A stretch of 64,000 nt of DNA, from contig JAHHIF010000014.1 in the NCBI GenBank assembly GCA_019358875.1, positions 1 through 64,000 of the forward strand. The letters are read 5' to 3'. How positions within the stretch are numbered: position 1 is the stretch's first letter; every line of letters starts with the position of its first letter. Shown piece by piece: positions 54,037 to 62,597 of the stretch. A model generated the notes under the pieces. The model did no database searches and was not told the origin of the DNA. It saw only the letters and a list, made by a program, of their open reading frames with translations. Source of the DNA: Symplocastrum torsivum CPER-KK1 (GTDB lineage: Bacteria > Cyanobacteriota > Cyanobacteriia > Cyanobacteriales > Coleofasciculaceae). Made by a program: the position numbers and the translations under genes.

Positions 54037-55112
54037 GCAACAACCGACGCTTGCGGACGCGCAAAAATCATTCGCCCTGCTGAAGTTTGCAACGCTGAGG
54101 TTACAACAACTCGCAGTTCACCCCCGACATGGCTACGTCCCTCTTCCACAACAACCATCGTGCCATCGTTGAGATAGCCAACTCCTTGTGCGGGTTCCTT
54201 GCCTTCTTTGAGGATTTTTAGGTCAAGGCTGTCACCCGGACGGTAAATCGGACGTAGCGCTTGCGCTAAATCGTTAACGTTGAGGACTGGAACCTTCTGC
54301 AAGTTCGCAACTTTGCTGAGGTTGTAGTCGTTGGTCAACAGCGTACCGTTAATTTCCTGGGTGAAACGCACCAGTTTGGCATCGACCGTGTGAATGTCTT
54401 CGTAATCAGCGGGGTGAATGACTAAGCGTTCGGGAAAGGCTTCCTGCATCCGATTGAGGATGTCTAACCCACGACGCCCCCGAATGCGCTTTTGATCATT
54501 AGCGGCATCAGCCAGTTGCTGCAACTCTTGTAAGACAAACTGGGGTATGAGAATTTGCCCCTCGATAAAACCAGTATTGAGTAGTTCTTCGATGCGACCA
54601 TCAATTATACAACTAGTATCTAGAACCTTACTCGATGCGGGTTTGAGTGTGCCTTCTGCTACCAATATGCTTTCCAAACTATTGGGGTTAATCAGCCGTA
54701 GGAAGGTACGACCGTGGGTATCAGCCAAACTAACGCCCAAAAAGGAAAACATCACACTGCCCAAAATCGCTACCAGAGGCTTGATAAAGGTAAAATCAAA
54801 CGGTATTGGCAGCAAGAAGATGGGTGCAAGCATCAAGTTTGCTAACAACAACCCAAGCACTAAACCGACGGCTCTGGTTAAAATCACCTCAATCGGCATT
54901 TGGCGCACACGGGCTTCCAGCCGACGATAGGCAACCTGCACCGTTAAGCCAATAGCGAAGCCAATAATCGCCCCGAAGCCAGCCGTAATCCAGCGTAACG
55001 CCTCAAGATTGGTGACTTGGTCTTGAACAGTGACGGGTAGTAATTCAACGCTGTCGAACCCTATGCCTGCCGCTGCTAGGATAAATAAAAGAATGATGAC
55101 AAAATCAAGCAT
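54033..55112 (-). CDS. PIN/TRAM-domain membrane protein (YacL type)
   Basis: 359 residues. Three to four N-terminal membrane helices (about 1-135) are followed by a PIN nuclease domain (about 163-285: VLDTSCIIDGRIEELL, LQQLADAANDQKRIRGRRGLDIL, DAKLVRF, LTNDYNL) with its acidic residues, and a TRAM domain (about 300-350; PAQGVGYLNDGTMVVVEEG). It probably cuts or senses RNA at the membrane. The small zinc-ribbon gene overlaps its 3' end. Confidence 0.9.
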   Translation of the reverse strand: MLDFVIILLFILAAAGIGFDSVELLPVTVQDQVTNLEALRWITAGFGAIIGFAIGLTVQVAYRRLEARVRQMPIEVILTRAVGLVLGLLLANLMLAPIFLLPIPFDFTFIKPLVAILGSVMFSFLGVSLADTHGRTFLRLINPNSLESILVAEGTLKPASSKVLDTSCIIDGRIEELLNTGFIEGQILIPQFVLQELQQLADAANDQKRIRGRRGLDILNRMQEAFPERLVIHPADYEDIHTVDAKLVRFTQEINGTLLTNDYNLSKVANLQKVPVLNVNDLAQALRPIYRPGDSLDLKILKEGKEPAQGVGYLNDGTMVVVEEGRSHVGGELRVVVTSALQTSAGRMIFARPQASVVA

Positions 55113-55489
55113 TGTTCCGTTCCAAGTAATTGGTGTGGCAATTCCTTACGGAATTTCATAAACACAAAAGTGATATCCGACACTTCAGGATTATTATATC
55201 TTTCACGTCATTTCCTTTTCTTATGCCAATTGGGTTAGATAAAGCATTTAATTTATCCCTATCAGTTTCTCATCGGGAGAATCTTTGGCAATTAGAAGGT
55301 GTAACTTAGAAAGCAAGTGCTTACTGAATCATGCTTGTATCCTCCTTATTAGAAATGCGATCGCCCTTTGGCGCAAATTTTAGCTCCGGCAGTTTAATCG
55401 TGAAATCCGTCAAAAAACTCATTTAATTCATAAGTGTTAATCAAGCATCACGATTGGCTTAACAATTAAAGTTTTTCTGTAAAACAAAA
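55113..55489. other. Intergenic region between divergent PIN/TRAM and hemW genes
   Basis: 377 bp. A 33-codon minus-strand frame (55321-55422, MSFLTDFTIKLPELKFAP and onward) has no ribosome-binding site and may be a gene remnant. The rest is AT-rich promoter-like sequence; one HIP1 site lies at about 55358. Confidence 0.4.
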
Positions 55490-56746
55490 GTGTCAAATCG
55501 ATTACATCAATCTGAGGAAGTTTTTGGTTCAGTAACTCCCACTTCTGCCTACATTCATATTCCCTTCTGCCGTCGCCGATGCTACTACTGTGATTTTCCA
55601 GTTTCGGTGGTGGGAGATAAAGCAACAGGCAGTACATCGGGTACGATTGAGCAATATGTCGAGGTGTTGAGTCAGGAAATCGAAGCAACACCACGCTTGA
55701 GCCGTGATTTAGAAACAGTATTCTTCGGTGGTGGCACACCTTCGCTGTTATCCGTGGAACAGCTAAAGCACATTCTAGAAATACTAGAGCAGGGCTTTGG
55801 TATTGCGGCTGAGGCTGAGATTTCTATGGAAATGGACCCAGGAACATTTAGCTTACAACAGCTAAAGGGATACCAGGAAGCTGGAGTTAATCGAGTTAGC
55901 TTAGGTGTTCAAGCCTTTCAGGATAAATTGCTTAATGCCTGTGGGCGATCGCACAATTCTATTGATATCTTCGCAGCTATTGAACTCCTACACCAGGTAG
56001 AGATTTCCGACTTCAGCTTGGACTTAATCTCTGGGTTACCCCATCAAACGTTAGAGCAGTGGCAGGAATCCTTGGAGACAGCGGCTAATCTTGCTCCTAC
56101 CCACATTTCTTGTTACGACCTAATTATTGAGCCAGTTACTGCTTTTGGGCGCCAGTATGCTCCCGGAGTGAAGCCTTTGCCAACTGATGAAACGGCTGCC
56201 AAGATGTACCGTCTTGCCCAGCAAATCCTAACGAGTGCAGGTTACGAGCATTATGAAATTTCCAACTATGCCCTATCCGGCAGAGTGTGCCGTCATAATC
56301 GAGTTTATTGGGAAAACCGTGCCTACTACGGCTTTGGGATGGGCGCAGCTAGCTATGTGCAAGGACAGCGATTCACCCGTCCCCGTACAAGACGAGAGTA
56401 TTACGCCTGGGTGCAACAGCTAATTGACGCAGGTGGTGTTCTAGATAGCCAAGAAACCTCAGCGGTAGATGTTCTGCTAGAAACTTTAATGCTAGGGCTA
56501 CGCTTAGCAGAGGGTTTGAGCTTAGATAAACTGAGGAACCAGTTTGGGGAGAAGACCTTAAAAGAGATTTGGACTAGTCTACAGCCACATTACAGACGTG
56601 GTTGGGTGGAAGTGCTGAACACTTCGGGGGAAGTTGTTGAGGATGCACAAGCCGTACCAACGACAGGTCAACTCCGGCTAAGTGACCCAGAGGGATTCTT
56701 GTTTTCCAATACAGTTCTTGCAGATTTGTTTAGCCAGCTAAGTTAG
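55490..56746 (+). CDS. hemW: HemW-type radical SAM haem chaperone
   Basis: 418 residues from GTG 55490. The cluster motif is CRRRCYYC (Cys27, Cys31, Cys34) followed by DF; the fourth cysteine that marks true HemN is absent, which points to HemW. FFGGGTPSLL, MDPGTF, RVSLGVQAFQ and DLISGLPHQT are family motifs, and there is a C-terminal HemN-like domain. HemW binds haem and inserts it into respiratory proteins. It is transcribed away from the PIN/TRAM gene. Confidence 0.88.
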   Translation: MSNRLHQSEEVFGSVTPTSAYIHIPFCRRRCYYCDFPVSVVGDKATGSTSGTIEQYVEVLSQEIEATPRLSRDLETVFFGGGTPSLLSVEQLKHILEILEQGFGIAAEAEISMEMDPGTFSLQQLKGYQEAGVNRVSLGVQAFQDKLLNACGRSHNSIDIFAAIELLHQVEISDFSLDLISGLPHQTLEQWQESLETAANLAPTHISCYDLIIEPVTAFGRQYAPGVKPLPTDETAAKMYRLAQQILTSAGYEHYEISNYALSGRVCRHNRVYWENRAYYGFGMGAASYVQGQRFTRPRTRREYYAWVQQLIDAGGVLDSQETSAVDVLLETLMLGLRLAEGLSLDKLRNQFGEKTLKEIWTSLQPHYRRGWVEVLNTSGEVVEDAQAVPTTGQLRLSDPEGFLFSNTVLADLFSQLS

Positions 56747-56819
56747 GATCGAGCAAATATCGACTAGCAAATTTTTTCACTATTGGATATTCTTTTGGCT
56801 TAGTTAGTCAAAAGGTTGA

Positions 56820-57380
56820 TTGAGCGGGAAATTCAAAACTTTTACTTTTGCCTATACATCCGGAGTAACTGGCAGCACATATGTATTAGGTATGAATATT
56901 TCTCGTGATGAGTCTGCCCCCAAGATGACTAAGTATTACTCAATGAACCAGGCAGCTGGGTACAGTATCGTTACGCTGATGGATAAAGATCAGATTGCGG
57001 CATTGGGGGCTTCCCTACGACAGATTGATCAAAAATTATTGACCCCAGCGAAGGAGGAGGGCATCACTAGAGTTTGGTATCAAGGTGGAGAGCCTTATTT
57101 TGATGTGTTTGTGGAACTACGCCAAGGCAAAATTCAGTGGTTTCAGTTCACATTGCGCGGCAAATCGATCTCGTGGAATCCAGAACATTCTGGCTGGCAA
57201 AGTGGAACGACGAATGAATTACGTGCTGATGATATTACCTTCTATCCAGCCAGCAAAGTAATTGAGAACGATAAGCACCCAGATTGGGAGTTCATTCAAT
57301 TAGTCCGCTCAATCCTAGAAACTCGTGCTGGTGAAGATATATTTGACCAGATCCTGGCGCTGTTTGACACTGAAAATTAA
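56820..57380 (+). CDS. Conserved hypothetical protein, 186 residues
   Basis: The frame opens at TTG 56820 (MSGKFKTFTFAYTSGVTGSTYVLG). No signal peptide or membrane helix. The middle (GITRVWYQGGEPYFDVFVEL, QGKIQWFQFTLRGKSISWNP) is beta-rich with conserved aromatic residues, and the C-terminus is helical (EFIQLVRSILETRAGEDIFDQIL). I do not recognise a named domain. It lies between hemW and the aminopropyltransferase gene on the same strand, with separate spacing of 73 and 109 bp. Confidence 0.75.
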   Translation: MSGKFKTFTFAYTSGVTGSTYVLGMNISRDESAPKMTKYYSMNQAAGYSIVTLMDKDQIAALGASLRQIDQKLLTPAKEEGITRVWYQGGEPYFDVFVELRQGKIQWFQFTLRGKSISWNPEHSGWQSGTTNELRADDITFYPASKVIENDKHPDWEFIQLVRSILETRAGEDIFDQILALFDTEN

Positions 57381-57489
57381 CCCTTGGATGACTCTAAACG
57401 CTGACTGCTGATTGCTAAGAACTTCTTTCTTTTAACCTTGTTCTGTAATAATGGCTATCTGTGTCAATTAGGGGAAAGGAGGGTATTCA

Positions 57490-58434
57490 ATGGCTGGTAG
57501 TCAAGTGGGTGCAGATCTGTGGGTAAGCGAGTACATCACGCCTTGGGATATGTATGTTCACGGTGTAACCAAAGTTCTGGCTTACAAGAAAACGGCATTC
57601 CAGGAAATGTACATCGTTGAAACAGGTGCTTATGGCAAAGGACTGGTTTTGGATGGTAAGTGGCAATCTTGTACAGGTGATGAGTTTCTCTACCATGAGC
57701 CTTTAGTACATCCAGCCATGATTTGCCATTCTTCACCTCGCAATGTTCTTGTTTTAGGAGGTGGAGAAGGCGCTACAGTACGGGAAATTCTGCGCTGGAA
57801 GACAGTTGAGCAGGTAATGATGGTGGACATTGATGGTGAGGTGGTAGAAGCTTGCCGCGAACACATGCCGGAGATGCACCAAGGGGCTTTCGATGACCCA
57901 CGTACTAATTTAGTGATTGGTGACGCTTTAGAAGTTTTGGACACGACGGAGCAGAAGTGGGATATTGTCATCTCAGATCTTTCTGACCCAATTGAAGAGG
58001 GGCCATCGTTTCAGCTATTTACAAAAGAGTATTTTGAAAAAGCTCAGCGAGTTCTGGCACCGGGAGGCTATTTTGTGCTGCAAGCTGGCCCTGTTGCCCC
58101 TGTGGAACTAACTCTCCATGCTCGTCTGGTAAACACTCTAAAAGCTGTGTTCCCGAATGTGCATTCCTACGCTTCTCATACTCCTACCTACGGCTCACCT
58201 TGGGGGTTTGCAATTGGTACAGCAGAAGCGATCGCAACTCAACCTGATCCAGATGCCACGAACCAATTGCTAGAAGAAAAAACGACGGGTGGCTTACGCT
58301 TAATTGATGGCATGAGTCTGTTAGGAATCATGCAAACGCCGGCATACATTCGTAAAGCGATCGCAGCAGAAACCCAAGTTTATACCATCAAAGAACCCCC
58401 GAAATTCTTTGGTAAAGGAGCGCTTGGACAATAA
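57490..58434 (+). CDS. speE: Polyamine aminopropyltransferase, thermospermine-synthase-like
   Basis: 314 residues, with AAGGAGGG ribosome-binding site. LVLGGGEGATVREIL (about 80-94) binds decarboxylated SAM, and VMMVDIDGEVVEACR follows. The catalytic loop is DLSDPIEEGPSFQLFTKEYF (about 167-186), closer to the ACL5/thermospermine form (DLADPxEGGPCYQLYTKxF) than to the DSSDPxGPA of spermidine synthases. It transfers aminopropyl groups to a polyamine or agmatine. The product could be spermidine, thermospermine or another polyamine; only assay can decide. Confidence 0.88.
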   Translation: MAGSQVGADLWVSEYITPWDMYVHGVTKVLAYKKTAFQEMYIVETGAYGKGLVLDGKWQSCTGDEFLYHEPLVHPAMICHSSPRNVLVLGGGEGATVREILRWKTVEQVMMVDIDGEVVEACREHMPEMHQGAFDDPRTNLVIGDALEVLDTTEQKWDIVISDLSDPIEEGPSFQLFTKEYFEKAQRVLAPGGYFVLQAGPVAPVELTLHARLVNTLKAVFPNVHSYASHTPTYGSPWGFAIGTAEAIATQPDPDATNQLLEEKTTGGLRLIDGMSLLGIMQTPAYIRKAIAAETQVYTIKEPPKFFGKGALGQ

Positions 58435-58569
58435 TCACTGCAATTTCTTCCTTTGTTAGAAGTGAGTAGGGAATGGGAACTGGGAATGATTAGAGTATTA
58501 CTTTCCTAGCTTTCCCTACTCTTGGAGGTGAGAAGTTGAAGCTAGATTGGCTGGAACTACATATCCCGA

Positions 58570-58726
58570 ATGTATCTTTTTTAACAAGCTGATTTAACAT
58601 AAACCCCTACCGTCGGTATATATGAGCAAGCTTTAGTAGCAGTTAAATTTTGATCAATGTCTAATTGCAGCCTCAAGAGTAGCGTTGCTTAATAAGGAAA
58701 GAAATTAAGCAGCGCTTATTTTTTTG
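58570..58726 (+). ncRNA. Candidate small RNA B: conserved motif plus intrinsic terminator
   Basis: Copy B of the three-copy motif (58570-58634) is followed 46 nt later by a strong intrinsic terminator: AGCGTTGCTTAAT (58681-58693) and ATTAAGCAGCGCT (58704-58716) with one G-U pair, a 10-nt loop and TATTTTTTTG. No open frame of note lies between. The arrangement fits a stand-alone RNA of about 100-150 nt; the promoter is not identified and part of the motif may be promoter. Confidence 0.4.
58681..58726 (+). terminator. Intrinsic terminator T1
   Basis: 13-bp stem (58681-58693 with 58704-58716), 10-nt loop and seven Ts. The best intrinsic terminator in the window. It is 247 bp behind speE and might also end that transcript. 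Confidence 0.8.
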
Positions 58727-58765
58727 CTGTTACTAGAGCCATAAAACTCCTGGTCTAAGTTGGAT

Positions 58766-58800
58766 AAAGCGATCGCTGAGAGTGGTGTGATCGCTTTTTT
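58766..58800 (+). terminator. Intrinsic terminator T2 built on a HIP1 site
   Basis: AAAGCGATC (58766-58774) pairs with GATCGCTTT (58789-58797), 14-nt loop, followed by TTT. The left arm contains the HIP1 octamer. Confidence 0.6.
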
Positions 58801-58830
58801 CTGATACTTCTAGCTTCTCCAATTAGAAAA

Positions 58831-58970
58831 GCTCGTATAATTCATAACACATTGATTTAAACTAAAGCCTTTCGTTTGATATAAGTAAGCCATTTAAGGA
58901 CATTGTTAAATGAATATGTATGTAATGAAGTTTGCGATCACTTTTTGGTTGGACTTGGGTGATCGCTTTT
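58831..58970 (+). ncRNA. Candidate small RNA C: diverged motif plus terminator
   Basis: Copy C (58831-58891) is followed 42 nt later by the hairpin GCGATCAC (58934-58941) / GTGATCGC (58959-58966) and TTTT. Spacing and order repeat those of unit B, about 260 bp away. Support is structural; the motif is more diverged here. Confidence 0.35.
58934..58970 (+). terminator. Intrinsic terminator T3
   Basis: Perfect 8-bp stem GCGATCAC/GTGATCGC, 17-nt loop, followed by TTTTCC. Confidence 0.55.
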
Positions 58971-59176
58971 CCTAGATGATTTAGAGCTAATGTGCAATTC
59001 TATTTCTTGATTTGTTTTCAGTAAAACAGTACTCACTACTTGATTACCTCTTAAACCCATCTTGCACAGCCATTTTCTTTCATGAGGTGCAATGAAATGC
59101 ACCTCAAAGGTGGGATTTCAAGGCAGTCACAGTCAGAGTAGAGTATTTTTGTAATTTCGATTCAGTAGTGAGTATC
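58971..59176. other. Region upstream of the DUF6335 gene
   Basis: About 200 bp. A short inverted repeat flanks 59082-59106 (GGTGCA with TGCACC, arms 6 bp), which could be an operator of the DUF6335 gene. Nothing else is seen. Confidence 0.3.
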
Positions 59177-59593
59177 ATGCCTGAACAAGAAGATCAAACA
59201 GCAAAAGAAACTGCTAACGAAGGGGATTCTGAGGAGCTACCTCAAGGAGTTACCGAATCCTATGGAACAGGTGTTCAGCAAGAGCCAGGGCTAAACGTCG
59301 GTGGTCGAACGATGCGTGATCGCATGGATCAGTACACATCGACTGGCCCAGAGCTAACGGGGGGTGATGTAGATGCTCGTTGGGATCAGGCTCATCTAGT
59401 GGGTGACGAAGCAGTGGGGGGAACTGTCGCTACTCCCGATCAGAATGTTGTTGAGGAACTAGGAGCTGCTGTTGGTATTGATTATGACGACAGGGTACCT
59501 CTCCAGACAGTAGACATTCTTGATGAGCGTGATGACAGCAGATGGGAATTAGATCCCTTGTCTTCTGAAGATTACCAGGAGCATCGGGATTGA
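59177..59593 (+). CDS. DUF6335-type acidic protein
   Basis: 138 residues from ATG 59177; the GTG at 59168 adds three residues. Very acidic, no signal peptide. Conserved blocks ELPQGVTESYGTGVQQEPG, VGGRTMRDRMDQYTST, LTGGDVDARWDQA, DEAVGGTVATPDQN and LDPLSSEDYQE match a cyanobacterial family I recall as DUF6335. Function unknown. Monocistronic, between the small-RNA candidates and the HAD hydrolase gene. Confidence 0.82.
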   Translation: MPEQEDQTAKETANEGDSEELPQGVTESYGTGVQQEPGLNVGGRTMRDRMDQYTSTGPELTGGDVDARWDQAHLVGDEAVGGTVATPDQNVVEELGAAVGIDYDDRVPLQTVDILDERDDSRWELDPLSSEDYQEHRD

Positions 59594-59938
59594 TAGCTTA
59601 CTCTACCTAAATGAACATAGCAGTTAGCGGTCAGCTATCAGCCATCAGCTTTTTTGTTTTCCTCATTTTGACGCTTATTTCACAGCCCTTAACTGTACGT
59701 CATACATGTGAGAACTGCTATAGACTTCATTTGAGAGTAGGCAGTAAAGAAGGGTGATTCAGGGAATTTTTCAAGAAGTCTAATCCGGATTCAGGTTGCA
59801 TTTCGGGGCAACGGTTAAAAGGCTTTCAGAAAGTACCTTTGACCTTCCCCCTTTGCCCTTGAACCTGAAACGATACTTTGCCATTGCTATTTAATAGCTC
59901 GTCAGCTTATTAAACTCATACCCATAGGAAATTTTACG
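59594..59938. other. Intergenic region before the HAD hydrolase gene
   Basis: 345 bp. Contains a GCTGA/CAGCT heptamer-type repeat (59622-59655) directly behind the DUF6335 gene and a CCTTTGACC-like stretch near 59835. No gene is supported. Confidence 0.5.
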
Positions 59939-60607
59939 ATGGTGTTGCAAGGAGTAATTTTAGATGTCGATGGCACGCTCGTACTGAGCAATGATGCCCA
60001 CGCCCAAGCCTATGTTGATGCATTTGCAGAATTGGGCTATGACGTGCCATTTGAGAAAATTCGACCGCTAATTGGTATGGGTAGCGATCAGTTGGTACCT
60101 CAAGTAGTGCCAGAACTCAAAGATGATGAAGGGAAGGTAAAAGCCATCAGTGAGCGGCGCAAAGAACTCATCATCAGTCATTATGGATCGACACTTTCCC
60201 CAACTAATGGTGCAAGGCAATTGGTACTGCACATGCAGCAGGCTGGACTCCGGCTAATGATTGCTAGCTCAGCCACAAGCGAAGAAATGGAAATTTTGCT
60301 CAAAGCTGCCCAGGTTGACGACTTACTTAAAGAAGTAACGACATCAAGTGATGCTGAAGCTTCTAAACCTGAACCAGATATTGTGGAAGCAGCATTGAAA
60401 AAATTACAAATGGAGCCATCGCAGGTTTTGATGATTGGTGATACACCCTACGATATCCAGTCAGCGGGTGCAGCAGGAGTGGAGGTCATTGCGGTACGCT
60501 GCGGTGGCTTTGATGACACTGCACTAGCGGGGGCTAAGGCAATTTACGATGATCCTGCTGATGTATTAGCTCATTACGCCGATTCGTCACTCAGCAAAGC
60601 TGCATAA
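59939..60607 (+). CDS. HAD-family hydrolase, phosphoglycolate-phosphatase-like
   Basis: 222 residues. HAD motifs: LDVDGTL (nucleophile Asp), IASSATS, SKPEPD (Lys) and MIGDTPYDI, with a small helical cap between motifs 1 and 2. It removes phosphate from a small metabolite; the substrate may be phosphoglycolate or a sugar phosphate. No operon partner. Confidence 0.88.
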   Translation: MVLQGVILDVDGTLVLSNDAHAQAYVDAFAELGYDVPFEKIRPLIGMGSDQLVPQVVPELKDDEGKVKAISERRKELIISHYGSTLSPTNGARQLVLHMQQAGLRLMIASSATSEEMEILLKAAQVDDLLKEVTTSSDAEASKPEPDIVEAALKKLQMEPSQVLMIGDTPYDIQSAGAAGVEVIAVRCGGFDDTALAGAKAIYDDPADVLAHYADSSLSKAA

Positions 60608-61014
60608 GCTGAATAACAGTGACTTAAGGAAACCGTAGGTTGGGTTGAGCGATAGCTTACCCAACTAATCTATTATCCTGTTGGTAAGCTGTTGTGTATC
60701 TCGCATTGCATTGCATAGTCAGATACGGGGTTAAAGGGAAGGGACTGTCGTCAATCTACTTTGACCTTTGACATTTGACCTTTGACCTTTTCCCTCAAAC
60801 CACTTGCTTGATTAGTGCAAGTTAAAGCAAGGCAGCTTAACACTCACCTCAACTCAACCTACAAAGCTAGCAACTGGAGCTTTTTTCACTGCCATTGTGC
60901 ATAAGCTAATGTGCATTCAAATTGCCTAGAGGTAACAGGCAAATAGCTCTCTAGTCTTAGTTTCCCGATTTGGAATTTTGAATTGCTTAATAGTCTACCC
61001 CATAAGTTTGGAAA
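60608..61014. other. Repeat-rich gap between HAD hydrolase and response regulator genes
   Basis: 407 bp. It holds an inverted repeat GTTGGGT/ACCCAAC (60639-60665), typical of dispersed cyanobacterial repeats, and a 7-bp repeat TTTGACC (about 60762-60789, four units). No gene is supported. Confidence 0.55.
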
Positions 61015-61437
61015 CTATTCAGGAGAATTCACGCCCTGTTTTAACCGCAAAAAGGCATTAATCCTTGCCATTAACTCATCATAATCAATGGGCTTACGGA
61101 TAAAGTCATTGGCTCCTAAATTTAATCCTTCTGGAACATTAGCATTCTCATAAGCCGTGATTAAGATGATAGGAATAAATGGTAGTTTTTTATTTTGCCT
61201 AATCCGTCGAGTGACTTCATAACCATCCATTCCGGGCATCATGGCATCAAGTAATACTAAATCAGGTGGGGAAGCTTCTATCTTTGCTAAGGCGGATTTG
61301 CCGTTTTTAGCACTATCAACCTCATATCCTTCTTCCGTCAACATCGACTGAAGTAGAAACACGTTATCCTCTATATCATCTACAACCAGAATGCGCTTAG
61401 CTTGTTGAGTTCGGCGTTGAGATTGAAAAGACAACAT
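61015..61437 (-). CDS. Single-domain response regulator
   Basis: 140 residues, a receiver domain with a short basic N-terminal extension. Acidic pair in VVDDIED, phospho-acceptor Asp in LVLLDAMMPGMDGYE, Thr in LITAYE and Lys in IRKPID. No output domain and no kinase next to it, so the partner is elsewhere. It shares strand with the following small genes but spacing is large. Confidence 0.9.
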   Translation of the reverse strand: MLSFQSQRRTQQAKRILVVDDIEDNVFLLQSMLTEEGYEVDSAKNGKSALAKIEASPPDLVLLDAMMPGMDGYEVTRRIRQNKKLPFIPIILITAYENANVPEGLNLGANDFIRKPIDYDELMARINAFLRLKQGVNSPE

Positions 61438-61582
61438 AGAATTAAGCCTCCCTGTGGGAAAAATGTCAATAAAATTGCTTTGGTTTGTAGTCCTGTAGAT
61501 AGAGGGTATCTGTAACAGAAAAAATTTTCTTCCTCCTGTTTAATGATCTACACAGCAAAAAAAACTATCCCAAATTCAGAGT

Positions 61583-61786
61583 CTAAGCCTGTGGTGTAAG
61601 CTGTTGAAGTTGTCTTCCGAGCCAATTAGAACCCATCGCTATGCACTGAGGACAGATATCACCATAGCTATCACCCTGCTCGTTGCAAACAATCAGTCTT
61701 GCTTCTTTCAGCTCAAATTGCTCATCGCATGTTAAGCAAGTTTGGTGAGTTTTAAAAAAACTGTTGCATTCAATTTGAAACTGCAT
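61583..61786 (-). CDS. Small CxxC-CxxC protein, putative zinc binding
   Basis: 67 residues with CLTC (17-20) and CPQC (45-48) as a likely zinc site, plus Cys7 and Cys34. The spacer is acidic and beta-like (ARLIVCNEQGDSYGD). No homologous family is known to me. It lies between the response regulator and a pseudogene. Confidence 0.6.
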   Translation of the reverse strand: MQFQIECNSFFKTHQTCLTCDEQFELKEARLIVCNEQGDSYGDICPQCIAMGSNWLGRQLQQLTPQA

Positions 61787-62013
61787 ACATTTCTCTTCCT
61801 AAGTCAATTGATGCACTATTTTCATTGAAGAAAGAAATCTCTATCTGTTAAAAAGTATACTAACTCGCTTTTTCTTCAACTTCTACCCAAGGAAACAGGT
61901 TTAACGTTAATCTAGCTTGTAATCATGAACACAAATAATCTTTGAACCTATGCCAAAACAGTAGCTTCAGCTAGCCACCTATATCTATTTGACATAGAGA
62001 ATACTGAAAATTC

Positions 62014-62285
62014 TTTATTTAAGCTTATCAATTTCATCAATAAAACTGAAGATAATCGGTGCCAACTTCTCTGGGCAGAACATACTCCATTCATGGTACT
62101 CTCCTGCTAGAACATAACATTGTTGAGATAAAGCTTTCTAAGTAAGTCTCAATTGATACAGCCCATCCCGGCAAAAACAGGATATGAGTAGAGGTTGAAG
62201 TTATCCCTCCTGCCCAGTAAAAAATTGTAAAATCATCTAAATCAACTTGTTTTTCAATCAGTTGGCTTTCCTGGTTCAAAGTCAA
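62014..62285 (-). pseudogene. Alpha/beta-hydrolase gene with internal deletion
   Basis: The first 50 codons (62285 to about 62121) read as the N-terminus of an alpha/beta hydrolase (DDFTIFYWAGG, HILFLPGWAVSIETYLESF). At about 62110 the frame changes and the sequence continues directly with a hydrolase C-terminus: VLAGEYHEWSMFCPEKLAPI, the catalytic-His segment, then FSFIDEIDKLK and TAA at 62014-62016. The middle, including the GxSxG nucleophile, about 190 residues in relatives, is missing. The gene cannot make an active enzyme. Confidence 0.7.
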
Positions 62286-62375
62286 CTTAACAGGTGATAA
62301 AAACTAAGCAAGATATGTATCAGACTTAGCTTGTTTCTAGTAATTGTTTAAGACAAATTTCCTCTAGAAACTGAG

Positions 62376-62597
62376 TTAATCTAGCACCCGCCTCCAAACT
62401 CCTTTAAATAAAGCCTCTTGTTCAGCCGAGCCGCTTAACTGCTCAAGAAACAGCACTAACTGAGGTGCCTCCTTTGGAGATACACCAGCACGGATAAGAT
62501 TTCTCTGACGAATCTGTTCTTGAACTGGATTTCTCCCTTGGGCAATAAGTTCCAAATATTCCTCATCAGACATGCCTAAGTCTAAAAGTTCAGGCAC
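62376..62597 (-). CDS. Small hypothetical protein, 73 residues
   Basis: GTG start at 62597 with AAGGAG nine bases upstream. All-helical, charged (MSDEEYLELIAQGRNPVQEQ, QRNLIRAGVSPKEAPQLV), ending WRRVLD. I know no family. A good ribosome-binding site and codon use make it likely real. Confidence 0.6.
   Translation of the reverse strand: MPELLDLGMSDEEYLELIAQGRNPVQEQIRQRNLIRAGVSPKEAPQLVLFLEQLSGSAEQEALFKGVWRRVLD

Noticed and set aside
55321..55422. 33-codon minus-strand frame with peptide MSFLTDFTIKLPELKF
   Set aside because: Plausible-looking peptide but no ribosome-binding site; kept only as a possible remnant in the intergenic entry.
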